Positions 15,743 through 22,472 are shown, numbered from the stretch's first letter. The stretch is DNA of 22,989 nucleotides from CAYHGV01 sp964356135 (GCA_964356135.1 CAYHGV010000045.1:1-22989); one strand, 5' to 3'. Notes: generated by a model not told the origin, from the letters alone. Program-made: numbers and translations.

Positions 15743-17040
15743 TTTTTTGCGAGTCTGGTTTTGCCGTTACAAAATCGGTAGACCAATTCACGGTGTGCCG
15801 GACAGACATAGGCGCAGGAACCGCATTCGAGGCAGTCCGATAGACCGCATGATTGGGCGCGAGCAAAATCTTTTATTTCAATCGAAGCTTCAATCAGACA
15901 CGGCATCAGTCGCATCGGACAGACCTCGACACAGCGACCGCAGCGGATGCAGTCAACGGGGTGGCCCCGGTGCCGGGGAGTCAGGACGAGAATCGAGCCG
16001 AGTCCCTTGATGACCGGCAGCGCATCACCGGCAGCGGCGGCACCGGTCATCGGTCCGCCTAAAATCAACCGAACCGCCGGGTGAGTGAATCCACCGCACA
16101 GGCGGACGAGTTCGGAAATCGGAGTGCCGATGCGAACTTTTAAATTCTTCGGAATTTTTATTCCCGGACCGGTGACGGTCACGACCCGTTCGATCAGCGG
16201 TTTGCCCGAGCGCACCGCCTCCCAGGTTGCAAAACAGGTGGCGACATTGTGAACGAGGACGCCGATGTCCTGGGGCAAGCCGCCGCGCGGCACTTCCTTT
16301 TTTGTAATGGTTTTGATTAGGAATTTTTCTGCACCCTGGGGGTAGCGGGTCGGCAACGTGGCAACCGAAAAGCCGGCGAGGTGCGCGCTATGCGTTTTTA
16401 TTGCTTTTATCGCATCGGGTTTATTTTTCTCGACCGCGAAAATCACCTTTCGGCAGTTTACAATCCGGGCAAAAATTTTTGCCCCGGCGACAACTCCGGC
16501 TGAATTCTCGACCATCAGCCGGTGATCGGCGGTGCGATATGGTTCGCACTCGCAGCCGTTGATAATGAGAGTGTGAATCGGGGTCGGCGAGGAGAGTTTG
16601 ACATCGGTAGGGAACGCACCGCCGCCTAAACCGACAATGCCTGCTTCTCTTACTATTTTTAATAAGTCCGGGGAAGACAACCGTTCATAATCGGGATGTT
16701 CTTTCCGGGCTTGGGTCCATTGGTCTTGACCGTCTCCTTCGATGATGCAGGCCAGAGTTTTGTCTTTCAGTAGTGGATGCCGTTCCGTCATTATATTGAT
16801 AATCTTCCCCGAAATTGATGCATGGATGTTTGCCGATGTCGGTCCTTTGGCTTCGCCGATTTTATCGCCGGTTTTCACCCGGTCACCAATTTGAACTGAC
16901 GGCCGCGCGGCTTCGCCCGAATGCTGAAGCAAAGGGAGTATTACTTTTTTCGGAACCGGCGCTACTTCAATCGGCTTGTGGGCGGTTAATTTTTTATTCG
17001 ACGGCACGCGAATACCGATTTTCGTGAAAATAGCTACCAT
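15739..17040 (-). CDS. rnfC: Rnf electron-transport complex subunit C
   Basis: A 433-residue NADH-oxidising (or NAD-reducing) peripheral subunit, first gene of the operon. The N-terminal biotinyl/barrel-like region (GDRVKTGDKIGEA) is followed by GLGGGAFPTDVKL (about 137-149) and NGCECEPYRTADHRLM, the FMN/NADH-binding region shared with NuoF. A SLBB-type segment comes next. Two 4Fe-4S motifs follow, CIRCGRCVEVCP (Cys364, 367, 370, 374) and CLECGSCAYVCP (Cys403, 406, 409, 413). These ferredoxin clusters make it Rnf rather than NqrA. The ATG at 17040 has no Shine-Dalgarno sequence and lies only 9 bases from a possible -10 box. Confidence 0.94.
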   Translation of the reverse strand: MVAIFTKIGIRVPSNKKLTAHKPIEVAPVPKKVILPLLQHSGEAARPSVQIGDRVKTGDKIGEAKGPTSANIHASISGKIINIMTERHPLLKDKTLACIIEGDGQDQWTQARKEHPDYERLSSPDLLKIVREAGIVGLGGGAFPTDVKLSSPTPIHTLIINGCECEPYRTADHRLMVENSAGVVAGAKIFARIVNCRKVIFAVEKNKPDAIKAIKTHSAHLAGFSVATLPTRYPQGAEKFLIKTITKKEVPRGGLPQDIGVLVHNVATCFATWEAVRSGKPLIERVVTVTGPGIKIPKNLKVRIGTPISELVRLCGGFTHPAVRLILGGPMTGAAAAGDALPVIKGLGSILVLTPRHRGHPVDCIRCGRCVEVCPMRLMPCLIEASIEIKDFARAQSCGLSDCLECGSCAYVCPAHRELVYRFCNGKTRLAKK

Positions 17041-17049
17041 CGTAGCGCA

Positions 17050-17078
17050 AGCCTAATCATAGAACCGCTACCTGTCAA
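17050..17078 (-). promoter_or_regulatory. Candidate promoter of rnfCDGEA giving a (nearly) leaderless mRNA
   Basis: The minus strand has TTGACA (17073-17078), a 17-base spacer and a weak TAGGCT (17050-17055), leaving 9 bases before the ATG at 17040. An alternative -10, TATGAT (17056-17061), is better but sits 11 bases from TTGACA. In either case the transcript would begin within roughly 0-10 bases of the start codon. Confidence 0.5.
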
Positions 17079-17174
17079 GGTCGCAGAACGGCCGTTAAGC
17101 TAAGTCCTTGATTTTTGGGGAGTTAAAAGGCACGGCGGGTCGGATTCAAAAGCTGGCACCGTTTAAAAAAACTC

Positions 17175-17202
17175 TTGACAAAATTAAAAAATTTCCTATA
17201 TT
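17175..17202 (+). promoter_or_regulatory. Promoter of candidate small RNA 1
   Basis: TTGACA (17175-17180), a 16-base A/T-rich spacer and TATATT (17197-17202) form a strong sigma70-type promoter. The expected transcript start is near 17209. No open reading frame with a ribosome-binding site follows before the terminator at 17249-17289. Confidence 0.72.
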
Positions 17203-17208
17203 TTAGTC

Positions 17209-17290
17209 AGCATTGTTTTACTCCCAACCCCACTCATCTTAACCTCCCAGCATGAGGGGGTGGCCACTGGTCACCCCCTCATGCTTTTTC
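17209..17290 (+). ncRNA. Candidate small RNA 1 (C-rich segment plus terminator hairpin)
   Basis: The predicted transcript of about 82 bases begins after the promoter at 17175-17202. Its first 40 bases are almost free of G and contain CTCCCAACCCCACTCATC and TTAACCTCCC. Then come a perfect 14-bp terminator stem and a T-run. The AACCTCC part is complementary to Shine-Dalgarno sequences. The same order of promoter, C-rich AACCCC..TCAT..AACCTCC and GC hairpin recurs at 19113-19218. It could be a trans-acting RNA or the attenuated leader of a longer transcript. No known RNA family was recognised. Confidence 0.5.
17249..17289 (+). terminator. Strong rho-independent terminator of candidate small RNA 1
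   Basis: AGCATGAGGGGGTG (17249-17262) pairs perfectly with CACCCCCTCATGCT (17272-17285) around a 9-base loop and is followed by TTTTC. The T-run is on the plus-strand side only, so it terminates plus-strand transcription from the promoter at 17175. Confidence 0.85.
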
Positions 17291-17554
17291 AGTGCACTTT
17301 TTCACCGTTCAGTGCAGCAGATAGTTAATTTCCCGTGTCTTCGGTAGTTTGTCATAGTTCCCCTTAGCGGGGATACTGAAAAAAGCACTTTTATCACGAA
17401 ATCCTCCACACAGCATGGCGGATAGATGGAGCCCGCCACGTATCTTGGCGGACGACCTCAAATACGTCGCGTCCAATTTAAAGAATGGACGCGCAATAGA
17501 ACGACGGCAAGGAGTTCAAAGCTTATCATACAATGAAAATACTAAACTTAATTT

Positions 17555-17586
17555 TTCGTGTTTTCGTTCTTTCGTGATTTCGTGGT
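17555..17586 (+). repeat. TTCG repeat with exact 8-bp period
   Basis: Four TTCG words start at 17555, 17563, 17571 and 17579, giving units TTCGTGTT, TTCGTTCT, TTCGTGAT and TTCGTGGT. A related 10-bp-period version lies upstream of acpS. The tract is in the spacer upstream of the phosphohexomutase promoter. Its function is unknown. Confidence 0.65.
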
Positions 17587-17623
17587 AATTCTTGTACTTT
17601 GTCATCACTCTCTTAGCGGAGGC

Positions 17624-17651
17624 TTGACAACCGGTGGACGAGGGGTAGATT
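17624..17651 (+). promoter_or_regulatory. Promoter of the phosphohexomutase gene, probably leaderless
   Basis: TTGACA (17624-17629), a 16-base spacer and TAGATT (17646-17651) are followed by only six bases before the ATG at 17658. Transcription would start at or within a base or two of the A of the start codon. No Shine-Dalgarno sequence is present. The encoded N-terminus fits the family, so the start codon is not in doubt. Confidence 0.65.
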
Positions 17652-17657
17652 GGTTGT

Positions 17658-18986
17658 ATGGCACTTTTCTTCAGTCTATCCGGACTGCGGGGTAGGGTTG
17701 GCGAGGAGATCACCTCCGAACTGGTAACTGCCTATGGTCGGGCATTTGGTAATTATGTTAAGCCCGGATCGTTAGTTTTGGGTCGAGATGCCCGACGGTC
17801 TTCGGAGATGCTTTTGTATGCTGTCGCTTCGGGGATAATCGGTGCGGGCACGACCGGAATCAACCTGGGAGTAGTTCCTACGCCGACCGTTCTTTTAATG
17901 ATTCCGAAGTTAGGGGCACAAGGAGGGATTGTTGTAACTGCCAGTCATAATCCCTTCGACTGGAACGGTCTAAAATTCATCTCCCAAAACGGCAGTTTTT
18001 TGAACAAACAGGAATTCGAACGCTTCTCGCGAATACTCAAAAAGAAAAATATGCAGTTGGTTCGATATGAACGACTGGGAACGATGCAAGATTATGGCCG
18101 TGCCCGGGAAACGCATTTTGAGCAGATTTTGAATCACCGGTATGTAAAAAAAGCTCCCCCCCAAAAAATTAAGGTGGGAGTCGATGCCGGTAACGGAGCT
18201 GCTTCTTTGTTTGCACCCGAGTTGCTGCGACGCATGGGTGCCGAGGTCGACGAACTCTACTGCACGCCCGATGGAACATCGCCGCGGCCGCCCGAGCCGG
18301 TTGAAAAGCATCTCGCTGACCTCGCCCGTTTTGTTCAAGAGCGGCACCTGGACATCGGATTTGCCTTTGACCCGGACGGCGACCGGTTAGCCTGTGTGGA
18401 TGAAACCGGAACGCCGATCGGCGAAGAACGGACGTTAGCCTTAGCTACTTCTTTTGTTTTAGAAAAGAGCACAGGACCGGTGGTCATTAATCTTTCTACC
18501 AGTCGGATGAGTGAAGATATCGCCCGCGAGCGCGGGGTAGCGGTCTATCGAACCGCGATCGGCGAAGCGAATGTCGTGGCAACGATGAGGAACGTTTCGG
18601 CACTGATCGGTGGCGAAGGCAACGGCGGAGTAATATTTCCGGAGATAAACTACGGACGGGACGGTCTGGTTGCCGCCGCTCTCATCTATACTTCCTTACT
18701 CGAACAGAGGCAACCCCTTTCGAGACTGGCAGCTCAACTACCGGAATATCACATGGAGAAAGTTAAACTTCGGTATCAAAAATTCGACCAGCGAAAAATA
18801 AGGAAGTTTTTTAAAGGAAAGAAGATCGACGAGACCGATGGGGTACGGGTAGAGGGTGATGATTCCTGGCTCCATATCCGCGCTTCGAAAACCGAACCGG
18901 TTATCCGCATCATTGCTGAAGCGAAGACTCAAAAGCAAGCTAAAAAGCTCGTCTTGGAAACGGTTCGATTACTGGGATTACGTTGA
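17658..18986 (+). CDS. glmM: Phosphohexomutase (phosphoglucosamine mutase / phosphomannomutase family)
   Basis: A 442-residue alpha-D-phosphohexomutase with all four active-site loops: phosphoserine loop TASHNP (Ser96), metal loop DPDGDR (238-243), sugar-binding GGEGNGG (318-324) and the C-terminal phosphate loop RASKTEPVIR (about 408-417). The last is a variant of the usual RPSGTEP. The N-terminus FSLSGLRGRVG is the family start. GlmM converts glucosamine-6-phosphate to glucosamine-1-phosphate, using the product of GlmS encoded 340 bp downstream. That neighbourhood is the main reason for preferring GlmM over phosphomannomutase/phosphoglucomutase. The family cannot be split reliably by eye. 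Confidence 0.85.
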   Translation: MALFFSLSGLRGRVGEEITSELVTAYGRAFGNYVKPGSLVLGRDARRSSEMLLYAVASGIIGAGTTGINLGVVPTPTVLLMIPKLGAQGGIVVTASHNPFDWNGLKFISQNGSFLNKQEFERFSRILKKKNMQLVRYERLGTMQDYGRARETHFEQILNHRYVKKAPPQKIKVGVDAGNGAASLFAPELLRRMGAEVDELYCTPDGTSPRPPEPVEKHLADLARFVQERHLDIGFAFDPDGDRLACVDETGTPIGEERTLALATSFVLEKSTGPVVINLSTSRMSEDIARERGVAVYRTAIGEANVVATMRNVSALIGGEGNGGVIFPEINYGRDGLVAAALIYTSLLEQRQPLSRLAAQLPEYHMEKVKLRYQKFDQRKIRKFFKGKKIDETDGVRVEGDDSWLHIRASKTEPVIRIIAEAKTQKQAKKLVLETVRLLGLR

Positions 18987-19112
18987 GAGCAGCAAAGGAC
19001 TATCGGTCTCACTGCGCAAGCATTGACCTTCTGCCAGTAATCATCAGCCATCGAAATCGAAGAAAGCGAAGCGCAGTGCGGACTAAAAACGGTTTACTAA
19101 GTAAAAAGACCC

Positions 19113-19141
19113 TTGACAAAATTTCTTTTTTTTATCATAAT
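19113..19141 (+). promoter_or_regulatory. Promoter of candidate small RNA 2 / glmS leader
   Basis: TTGACA (19113-19118), a 17-base spacer and CATAAT (19136-19141), one mismatch from consensus, predict a start near 19148. It is the only clear promoter between the phosphohexomutase gene and glmS, so it probably also drives glmS by read-through. Confidence 0.68.
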
Positions 19142-19147
19142 TCAAAC

Positions 19148-19225
19148 GGTTCTGTCCCATATTCCCTACAACCCCTCATAACCTCCTTTCTGTCCGGGGC
19201 GGGCTTCAGACCCGCCCCAAAATTT
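19148..19225 (+). ncRNA. Candidate small RNA 2 or regulatory leader of glmS
   Basis: The predicted RNA starts near 19148 and has a C/T-rich, G-poor stretch (CCCATATTCCCTACAACCCC, then TCATAACCTCC) followed by a hairpin. The layout matches candidate RNA 1. ACCTCCTTTCT (19181-19191) is identical to the usual 3' end of bacterial 16S rRNA. CTCCTTTC (19183-19190) is exactly complementary to GAAAGGAG (19312-19319), the glmS ribosome-binding site, and TGT/ACA extends the pairing after one bulged base. The RNA may end at the hairpin or run on into glmS. A cis leader controlling GlmS supply is the simplest reading (inference). Confidence 0.5.
19196..19218 (+). terminator. GC-rich hairpin in the glmS leader (terminator or attenuator)
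   Basis: GGGGCGGG (19196-19203) pairs perfectly with CCCGCCCC (19211-19218) around CTTCAGA. It is followed by AAAATTTT rather than an immediate T-run, so it may be a pausing or partially terminating hairpin rather than a strong terminator. Confidence 0.5.
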
Positions 19226-19302
19226 TATCTTTACAAATCCGGATTTCATTGGTAAAATTACCCCGTAACGGTATGGCAAGCAAACGTATATCATATCTGA
19301 CA

Positions 19303-19319
19303 CTCCTACAGGAAAGGAG
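19303..19319 (+). promoter_or_regulatory. Local hairpin covering the glmS ribosome-binding site
   Basis: CTCCT (19303-19307) can pair with AGGAG (19315-19319) across a 7-base loop. AGGAG is the glmS Shine-Dalgarno sequence, 6 bases before the ATG at 19326. This competes with the long-range pairing to 19183-19193. Confidence 0.45.
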
Positions 19320-19325
19320 ACCGCA

Positions 19326-21149
19326 ATGTGCGGAATCGTAGGCTATATCGGCGGTAAAGATGTCGATTCGGTCATTCTCGTCGGCTTGGAGCGATTGGAG
19401 TACCGGGGCTATGATTCTTGTGGTATCGCTACCATTAAAAATGGCGAAATCAAAATCAAAAAAGTCGCCGGTCGACTGCCGAAACTCAAAAAGGCGTTAG
19501 CCGAAAAGCCGTTGGGTGGTGAGCGTGCCATCGGTCATACCCGTTGGGCAACTCATGGCCGGGTCACGGAGAAGAACGCCCACCCGTTCTTAGACTGCAC
19601 CAATAGTTTAGCCTTAGTGCATAACGGTATAATTGAAAACTATCAGGAATTGAAGAAACGGTTAGTTGCCCAGGGACACCGGTTTATTTCCGATACCGAC
19701 ACCGAGGTCATCGTCCACCTGATTGAATCCTATTATCAGGATTCCCTGCCGCGGGCGTTGTCGAAGGCGGTCAGGGAATTAAAGGGGAGTTATGCGGTAG
19801 TAGCTATTTCGAAAAAAGAGCCGTATCTGGTTGGCTGTCGGATGGGAAGCCCGCTCGTCATCGGGCTCGGACGAGGTGAGAATATTTTAGCCTCGGACAG
19901 TTTAGCGCTGCTGGGTATTGCAAATAAGGTGCTCATATTAGAAGAGCAGGAGTTTTGCATTGTCGAAAAGGACCGGGTGAAAATTTTAAACTTCGACTTA
20001 AAAGAAATCAAGCGGTCTGCCCGGCCGTTAGAATTGAAACCGAAATCGATTTCCAAAGGTCGGCACCCCCACTATATGCGCAAAGAGATTTTCGAGCAGT
20101 CGGCAATCATTGTCGAGAACATCACCCGCAGGCTTTCCGGTAGTCGTCTGATCGTAGACCCCCATTTCCATTTCTACCCCGATGATTTGGCTAAGGTCCA
20201 GAGGATTGTCATTCAGGCCTGCGGTACATCCTATCATGCCGGTCTGGTCGGCCGCCACTATTTACAGAATTTCAGCCAGGTGCCGACCCAGGTCGAACTC
20301 GCATCCGAATTCCACAGCCGGGATTTGGTGTTGGACGGTAAACCGCTGATTTTGGCGATCAGCCAATCGGGTGAAACCGCCGATACGCTCATCGCATTAC
20401 GTGATGCTCAGTCCCATGGTTTAAAAATTCTTTCGCTTCTTAATGTCAAGCGCAGCTCGATGGACCGGGAATCGGATGGAGTCTTATACATTAATGCCGG
20501 GCCCGAGATCGGAGTCGCCTCAACCAAGGCATACACCGCGCAGATTTTCACGCTGCTCTTTTTCAGTCTCTACCTCGGCCGGGCAAAAGGAGTCATTGCC
20601 GATACCCAGATGAATGAAATTTTAACCGAGCTGAAAGCATTGCCGTTAAAAGTAAACCAGACCCTGAAGTTGGATCGACCGCTCAAACGGGCGGCAGAGC
20701 AACTTTACAAAGCCCGCCATTTCATTTTTTTAGGCCGGGGAATTAATTATCCGACTGCGTTGGAGGGTGCGCTCAAGTTGAAAGAGGTTTCCTATATTCC
20801 GGCAATCGGCTACCCGGCGGGTGAAATGAAACACGGGCCGATTTCTCTGATTGAAAAGAACGTGCCGGTGGTTTGTATTGCCCCCAAAGATGCGGTCTAT
20901 GAAAAGATGCTTTCCAATATTGAAGAGGTCAAGGCGCGGGGCGGACGGGTGATCGCGATCGGCAGCGAAGGGGATGAGACTTTAAAAGAGCTTGCCTGGC
21001 AGGTTTTTTATATACCCAAGGCGATTGAATCACTGTCACCGGTTCTCGCCGTCATCCCGTTGCAGCTCTTAGCCTACCACATCGCTTTGTTTCGCAGCTG
21101 CGATGTCGACAAACCCCGCAACCTGGCAAAAAGCGTTACGGTGGAATGA
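19326..21149 (+). CDS. glmS: Glutamine--fructose-6-phosphate aminotransferase (isomerizing)
   Basis: The product has 607 residues, the normal GlmS length. It makes glucosamine-6-phosphate from fructose-6-phosphate and glutamine, the entry step to UDP-GlcNAc. Cys2 follows the initiator Met (MCGIVGYIGG) and becomes the N-terminal nucleophile. RGYDSCGIA, HTRWATHG and HNGIIENY complete the glutaminase domain (about 1-240). Two SIS domains follow, with CGTSYHAG, SQSGETADT, GVASTKAYTAQ and GRGINYPTALEGALKLKEVSYIPA. The C-terminus DKPRNLAKSVTVE is canonical. The start has AAAGGAG upstream. endonuclease V follows after 9 bases in the same frame. Confidence 0.97.
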   Translation: MCGIVGYIGGKDVDSVILVGLERLEYRGYDSCGIATIKNGEIKIKKVAGRLPKLKKALAEKPLGGERAIGHTRWATHGRVTEKNAHPFLDCTNSLALVHNGIIENYQELKKRLVAQGHRFISDTDTEVIVHLIESYYQDSLPRALSKAVRELKGSYAVVAISKKEPYLVGCRMGSPLVIGLGRGENILASDSLALLGIANKVLILEEQEFCIVEKDRVKILNFDLKEIKRSARPLELKPKSISKGRHPHYMRKEIFEQSAIIVENITRRLSGSRLIVDPHFHFYPDDLAKVQRIVIQACGTSYHAGLVGRHYLQNFSQVPTQVELASEFHSRDLVLDGKPLILAISQSGETADTLIALRDAQSHGLKILSLLNVKRSSMDRESDGVLYINAGPEIGVASTKAYTAQIFTLLFFSLYLGRAKGVIADTQMNEILTELKALPLKVNQTLKLDRPLKRAAEQLYKARHFIFLGRGINYPTALEGALKLKEVSYIPAIGYPAGEMKHGPISLIEKNVPVVCIAPKDAVYEKMLSNIEEVKARGGRVIAIGSEGDETLKELAWQVFYIPKAIESLSPVLAVIPLQLLAYHIALFRSCDVDKPRNLAKSVTVE

Positions 21150-21158
21150 GGGTTTTCG

Positions 21159-21731
21159 ATGAAGACGGTTGGAGGAGGGGATGCCGCATTTGGGCGGACC
21201 TATGCCTATGGAGCAATGGTCATTCTTTCCTTGCCCGATATGACACTGGTCGATTTCGGCGTTGCGAAAACCAAAATTACCTCGCCCTATATTCCGGGTC
21301 ATTTTGCCCGGCGTGAGGGACCGCCGCTCAGAGCGGCGTACAGGAAATTAAAAATAAAACCGGATTGTATAATTTTAGAAGGGCAGGGAATTGCCCATCC
21401 CGCCGGGGATGGTCTTGCCTGTATTTTGGGAAGGTGGTTCAATCGGCCGACCATCGGCTGTGCCAAGTCGAAATTAGTTGGTGAGTATAATCGTCCCGGT
21501 AAAAAACGGGGCGATTTTTCGCCTTTGGTTTATCGGGACACCGTTGTCGGCTCGGTGCTCGTTACCTGCGACGGCACCAAACCGGTATTTATTTCAACCG
21601 GCAATAAAATAACGTTAGACGCCGCTCGCCGGATTGTGCTTGAAACCTGCCGGGGTTATCGACTGCCCGAGCCTTTGCGCTTAGCCCACCAGCTGGCAAA
21701 TAAACTGAAGAATGATTTTGTTAGTTCCTGA
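21159..21731 (+). CDS. nfi: Endonuclease V (deoxyinosine 3'-endonuclease), short N-terminus
   Basis: A 190-residue protein. Endonuclease V cuts near deoxyinosine in DNA, repairing adenine deamination. Family features are GGGDAAFG with the metal ligand Asp8, PYIPGHFARREGP (Glu53), GQGIAHPAGDGLA (His80), RPTIGCAKSKLVGEY, PVFISTGNKI and GYRLPEPLRLAHQLA. Two oddities stand out. The usual ~30 residues before the first catalytic Asp are missing, and an in-frame stop four codons upstream (that of glmS) rules out a longer start. The family's VDGxG aspartate is Glu74 here (LEGQG). The Shine-Dalgarno GAGGG overlaps the glmS stop, so the two genes are probably translationally coupled. Confidence 0.88.
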   Translation: MKTVGGGDAAFGRTYAYGAMVILSLPDMTLVDFGVAKTKITSPYIPGHFARREGPPLRAAYRKLKIKPDCIILEGQGIAHPAGDGLACILGRWFNRPTIGCAKSKLVGEYNRPGKKRGDFSPLVYRDTVVGSVLVTCDGTKPVFISTGNKITLDAARRIVLETCRGYRLPEPLRLAHQLANKLKNDFVSS

Positions 21732-21738
21732 TGTTCTA

Positions 21739-21768
21739 TTTAACCGGTTACCATTTAACCAATTACCA
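21739..21768 (+). repeat. 15-bp tandem repeat upstream of the HAD gene
   Basis: TTTAACCGGTTACCA (21739-21753) is followed directly by TTTAACCAATTACCA (21754-21768), with two mismatches in 15. It fills the short gap between nfi and the HAD gene, where a ribosome-binding site would be expected but none is seen. Confidence 0.7.
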
Positions 21769-21773
21769 ATTCC

Positions 21774-22457
21774 ATGATTAAAGCCGTCATCTTCGACTTG
21801 GATAATACCCTGTTGGACTTCATGAAGATGAAGGAGCAGGCGATCGAGGCTGCGGTCGAAGCGATGATCGATGCCGGGCTCAAAATGGATAAAGCGGTGG
21901 CAAAGTTGAAGATTTACGAAATTTATAAAGATAAAGGTATCGAATATCAGCAGGTATTTGATAAATTTCTGGAACAGGAGCTGGGTGCGATCAATTACAA
22001 GATTCATGCCGCCGGCATCGTCGGCTATCGGCGGGCGCGGGAAGGGACGCTGGTTTCTTACCCTCATGTCAATATGGCGATCGTTGAGCTCCTCAAACGG
22101 GGATTAAAGCTGGCGGTGGTATCGGACGCCCCCAAGCTCCAGGCATGGCTCCGGCTTTGCTCGCTGGGGCTGCACAATTATTTTGATATCGTGGTGGCGT
22201 TTGAGGATACCGGCAGGCGCAAACCGGACCCGGCGCCGTTTCAAAAAGCGTTGAATCTGCTCCGGGTTGGAGCGGAAGATACAATTATGGTCGGCGACTG
22301 GGCGGAGCGGGATATCGCCGGTGCGAAGTTCTTGGGGATGAAGACCGTGCTCGCCCGCTACGGTGATACCTTCGGAACCGAAAAATCGGACGCCGACTAC
22401 GAAATCGACGATATTTTGGAATTAGTTCGAATCGTGGATAATGAGAATCGGACCTGA
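21774..22457 (+). CDS. HAD-superfamily hydrolase (phosphoglycolate phosphatase-like)
   Basis: A 227-residue type-I HAD phosphatase. Motif I is FDLDNTL (nucleophile Asp8, acid/base Asp10), motif II VVSDAPK (Ser117), motif III Lys150 in RRKPDP and motif IV GDWAERD (Asp175, Asp180). A helical cap lies between residues ~15 and 95. The pattern resembles the TIGR02253-like group of HAD hydrolases. The physiological substrate is unknown. The ATG has no Shine-Dalgarno sequence. Confidence 0.9.
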   Translation: MIKAVIFDLDNTLLDFMKMKEQAIEAAVEAMIDAGLKMDKAVAKLKIYEIYKDKGIEYQQVFDKFLEQELGAINYKIHAAGIVGYRRAREGTLVSYPHVNMAIVELLKRGLKLAVVSDAPKLQAWLRLCSLGLHNYFDIVVAFEDTGRRKPDPAPFQKALNLLRVGAEDTIMVGDWAERDIAGAKFLGMKTVLARYGDTFGTEKSDADYEIDDILELVRIVDNENRT

Positions 22458-22472
22458 CCATTTTGTAATTAT

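Larger units (their letters stand above)
17079..17657. other. Long intergenic region between rnfC and the phosphohexomutase gene
   Basis: No convincing protein gene is seen. From left to right the region holds a candidate small RNA with promoter and terminator (17175-17290), a direct repeat TTCAGTGCA (17288-17296 and 17308-17316), and a TCCCC/GGGGA hairpin near 17358-17372. TGGCGG/CCGCCA inverted repeats lie around 17417-17453 and a perfect 8-bp stem CGCGTCCA/TGGACGCG at 17468-17493. A TTCG repeat with 8-bp period (17555-17586) and the phosphohexomutase promoter (17624-17651) follow. A degenerate ~45-bp segment occurs twice (about 17330-17372 and 17577-17622). Confidence 0.6.
18987..19325. 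other. Intergenic region and leader upstream of glmS
   Basis: No protein gene is visible. It begins with an 8-bp inverted repeat CACTGCGC/GCGCAGTG with a long loop (19010-19017 and 19071-19078). Then follow a promoter (19113-19141), a C-rich segment and a GC hairpin (19196-19218). A perfect 12-bp palindrome AAATCCGGATTT (19235-19246) and a GGTAA/TTACC inverted repeat (19251-19262) precede a small hairpin (19303-19319) that covers the glmS Shine-Dalgarno sequence. I looked for a glmS ribozyme core and did not see one. Confidence 0.6.

Noticed and set aside
12605..17040. Na+-translocating NADH:quinone reductase (Nqr) instead of Rnf
   Set aside because: The first subunit carries two 4Fe-4S ferredoxin motifs and the NADH/FMN region of RnfC. 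NqrA lacks them, and there is no NqrF.
19142..19325. glmS ribozyme upstream of glmS
   Set aside because: I looked for the conserved core and P2.1/P2.2 sequences and the cleavage-site context and did not see them. The hairpin and C-rich segment have a different layout.
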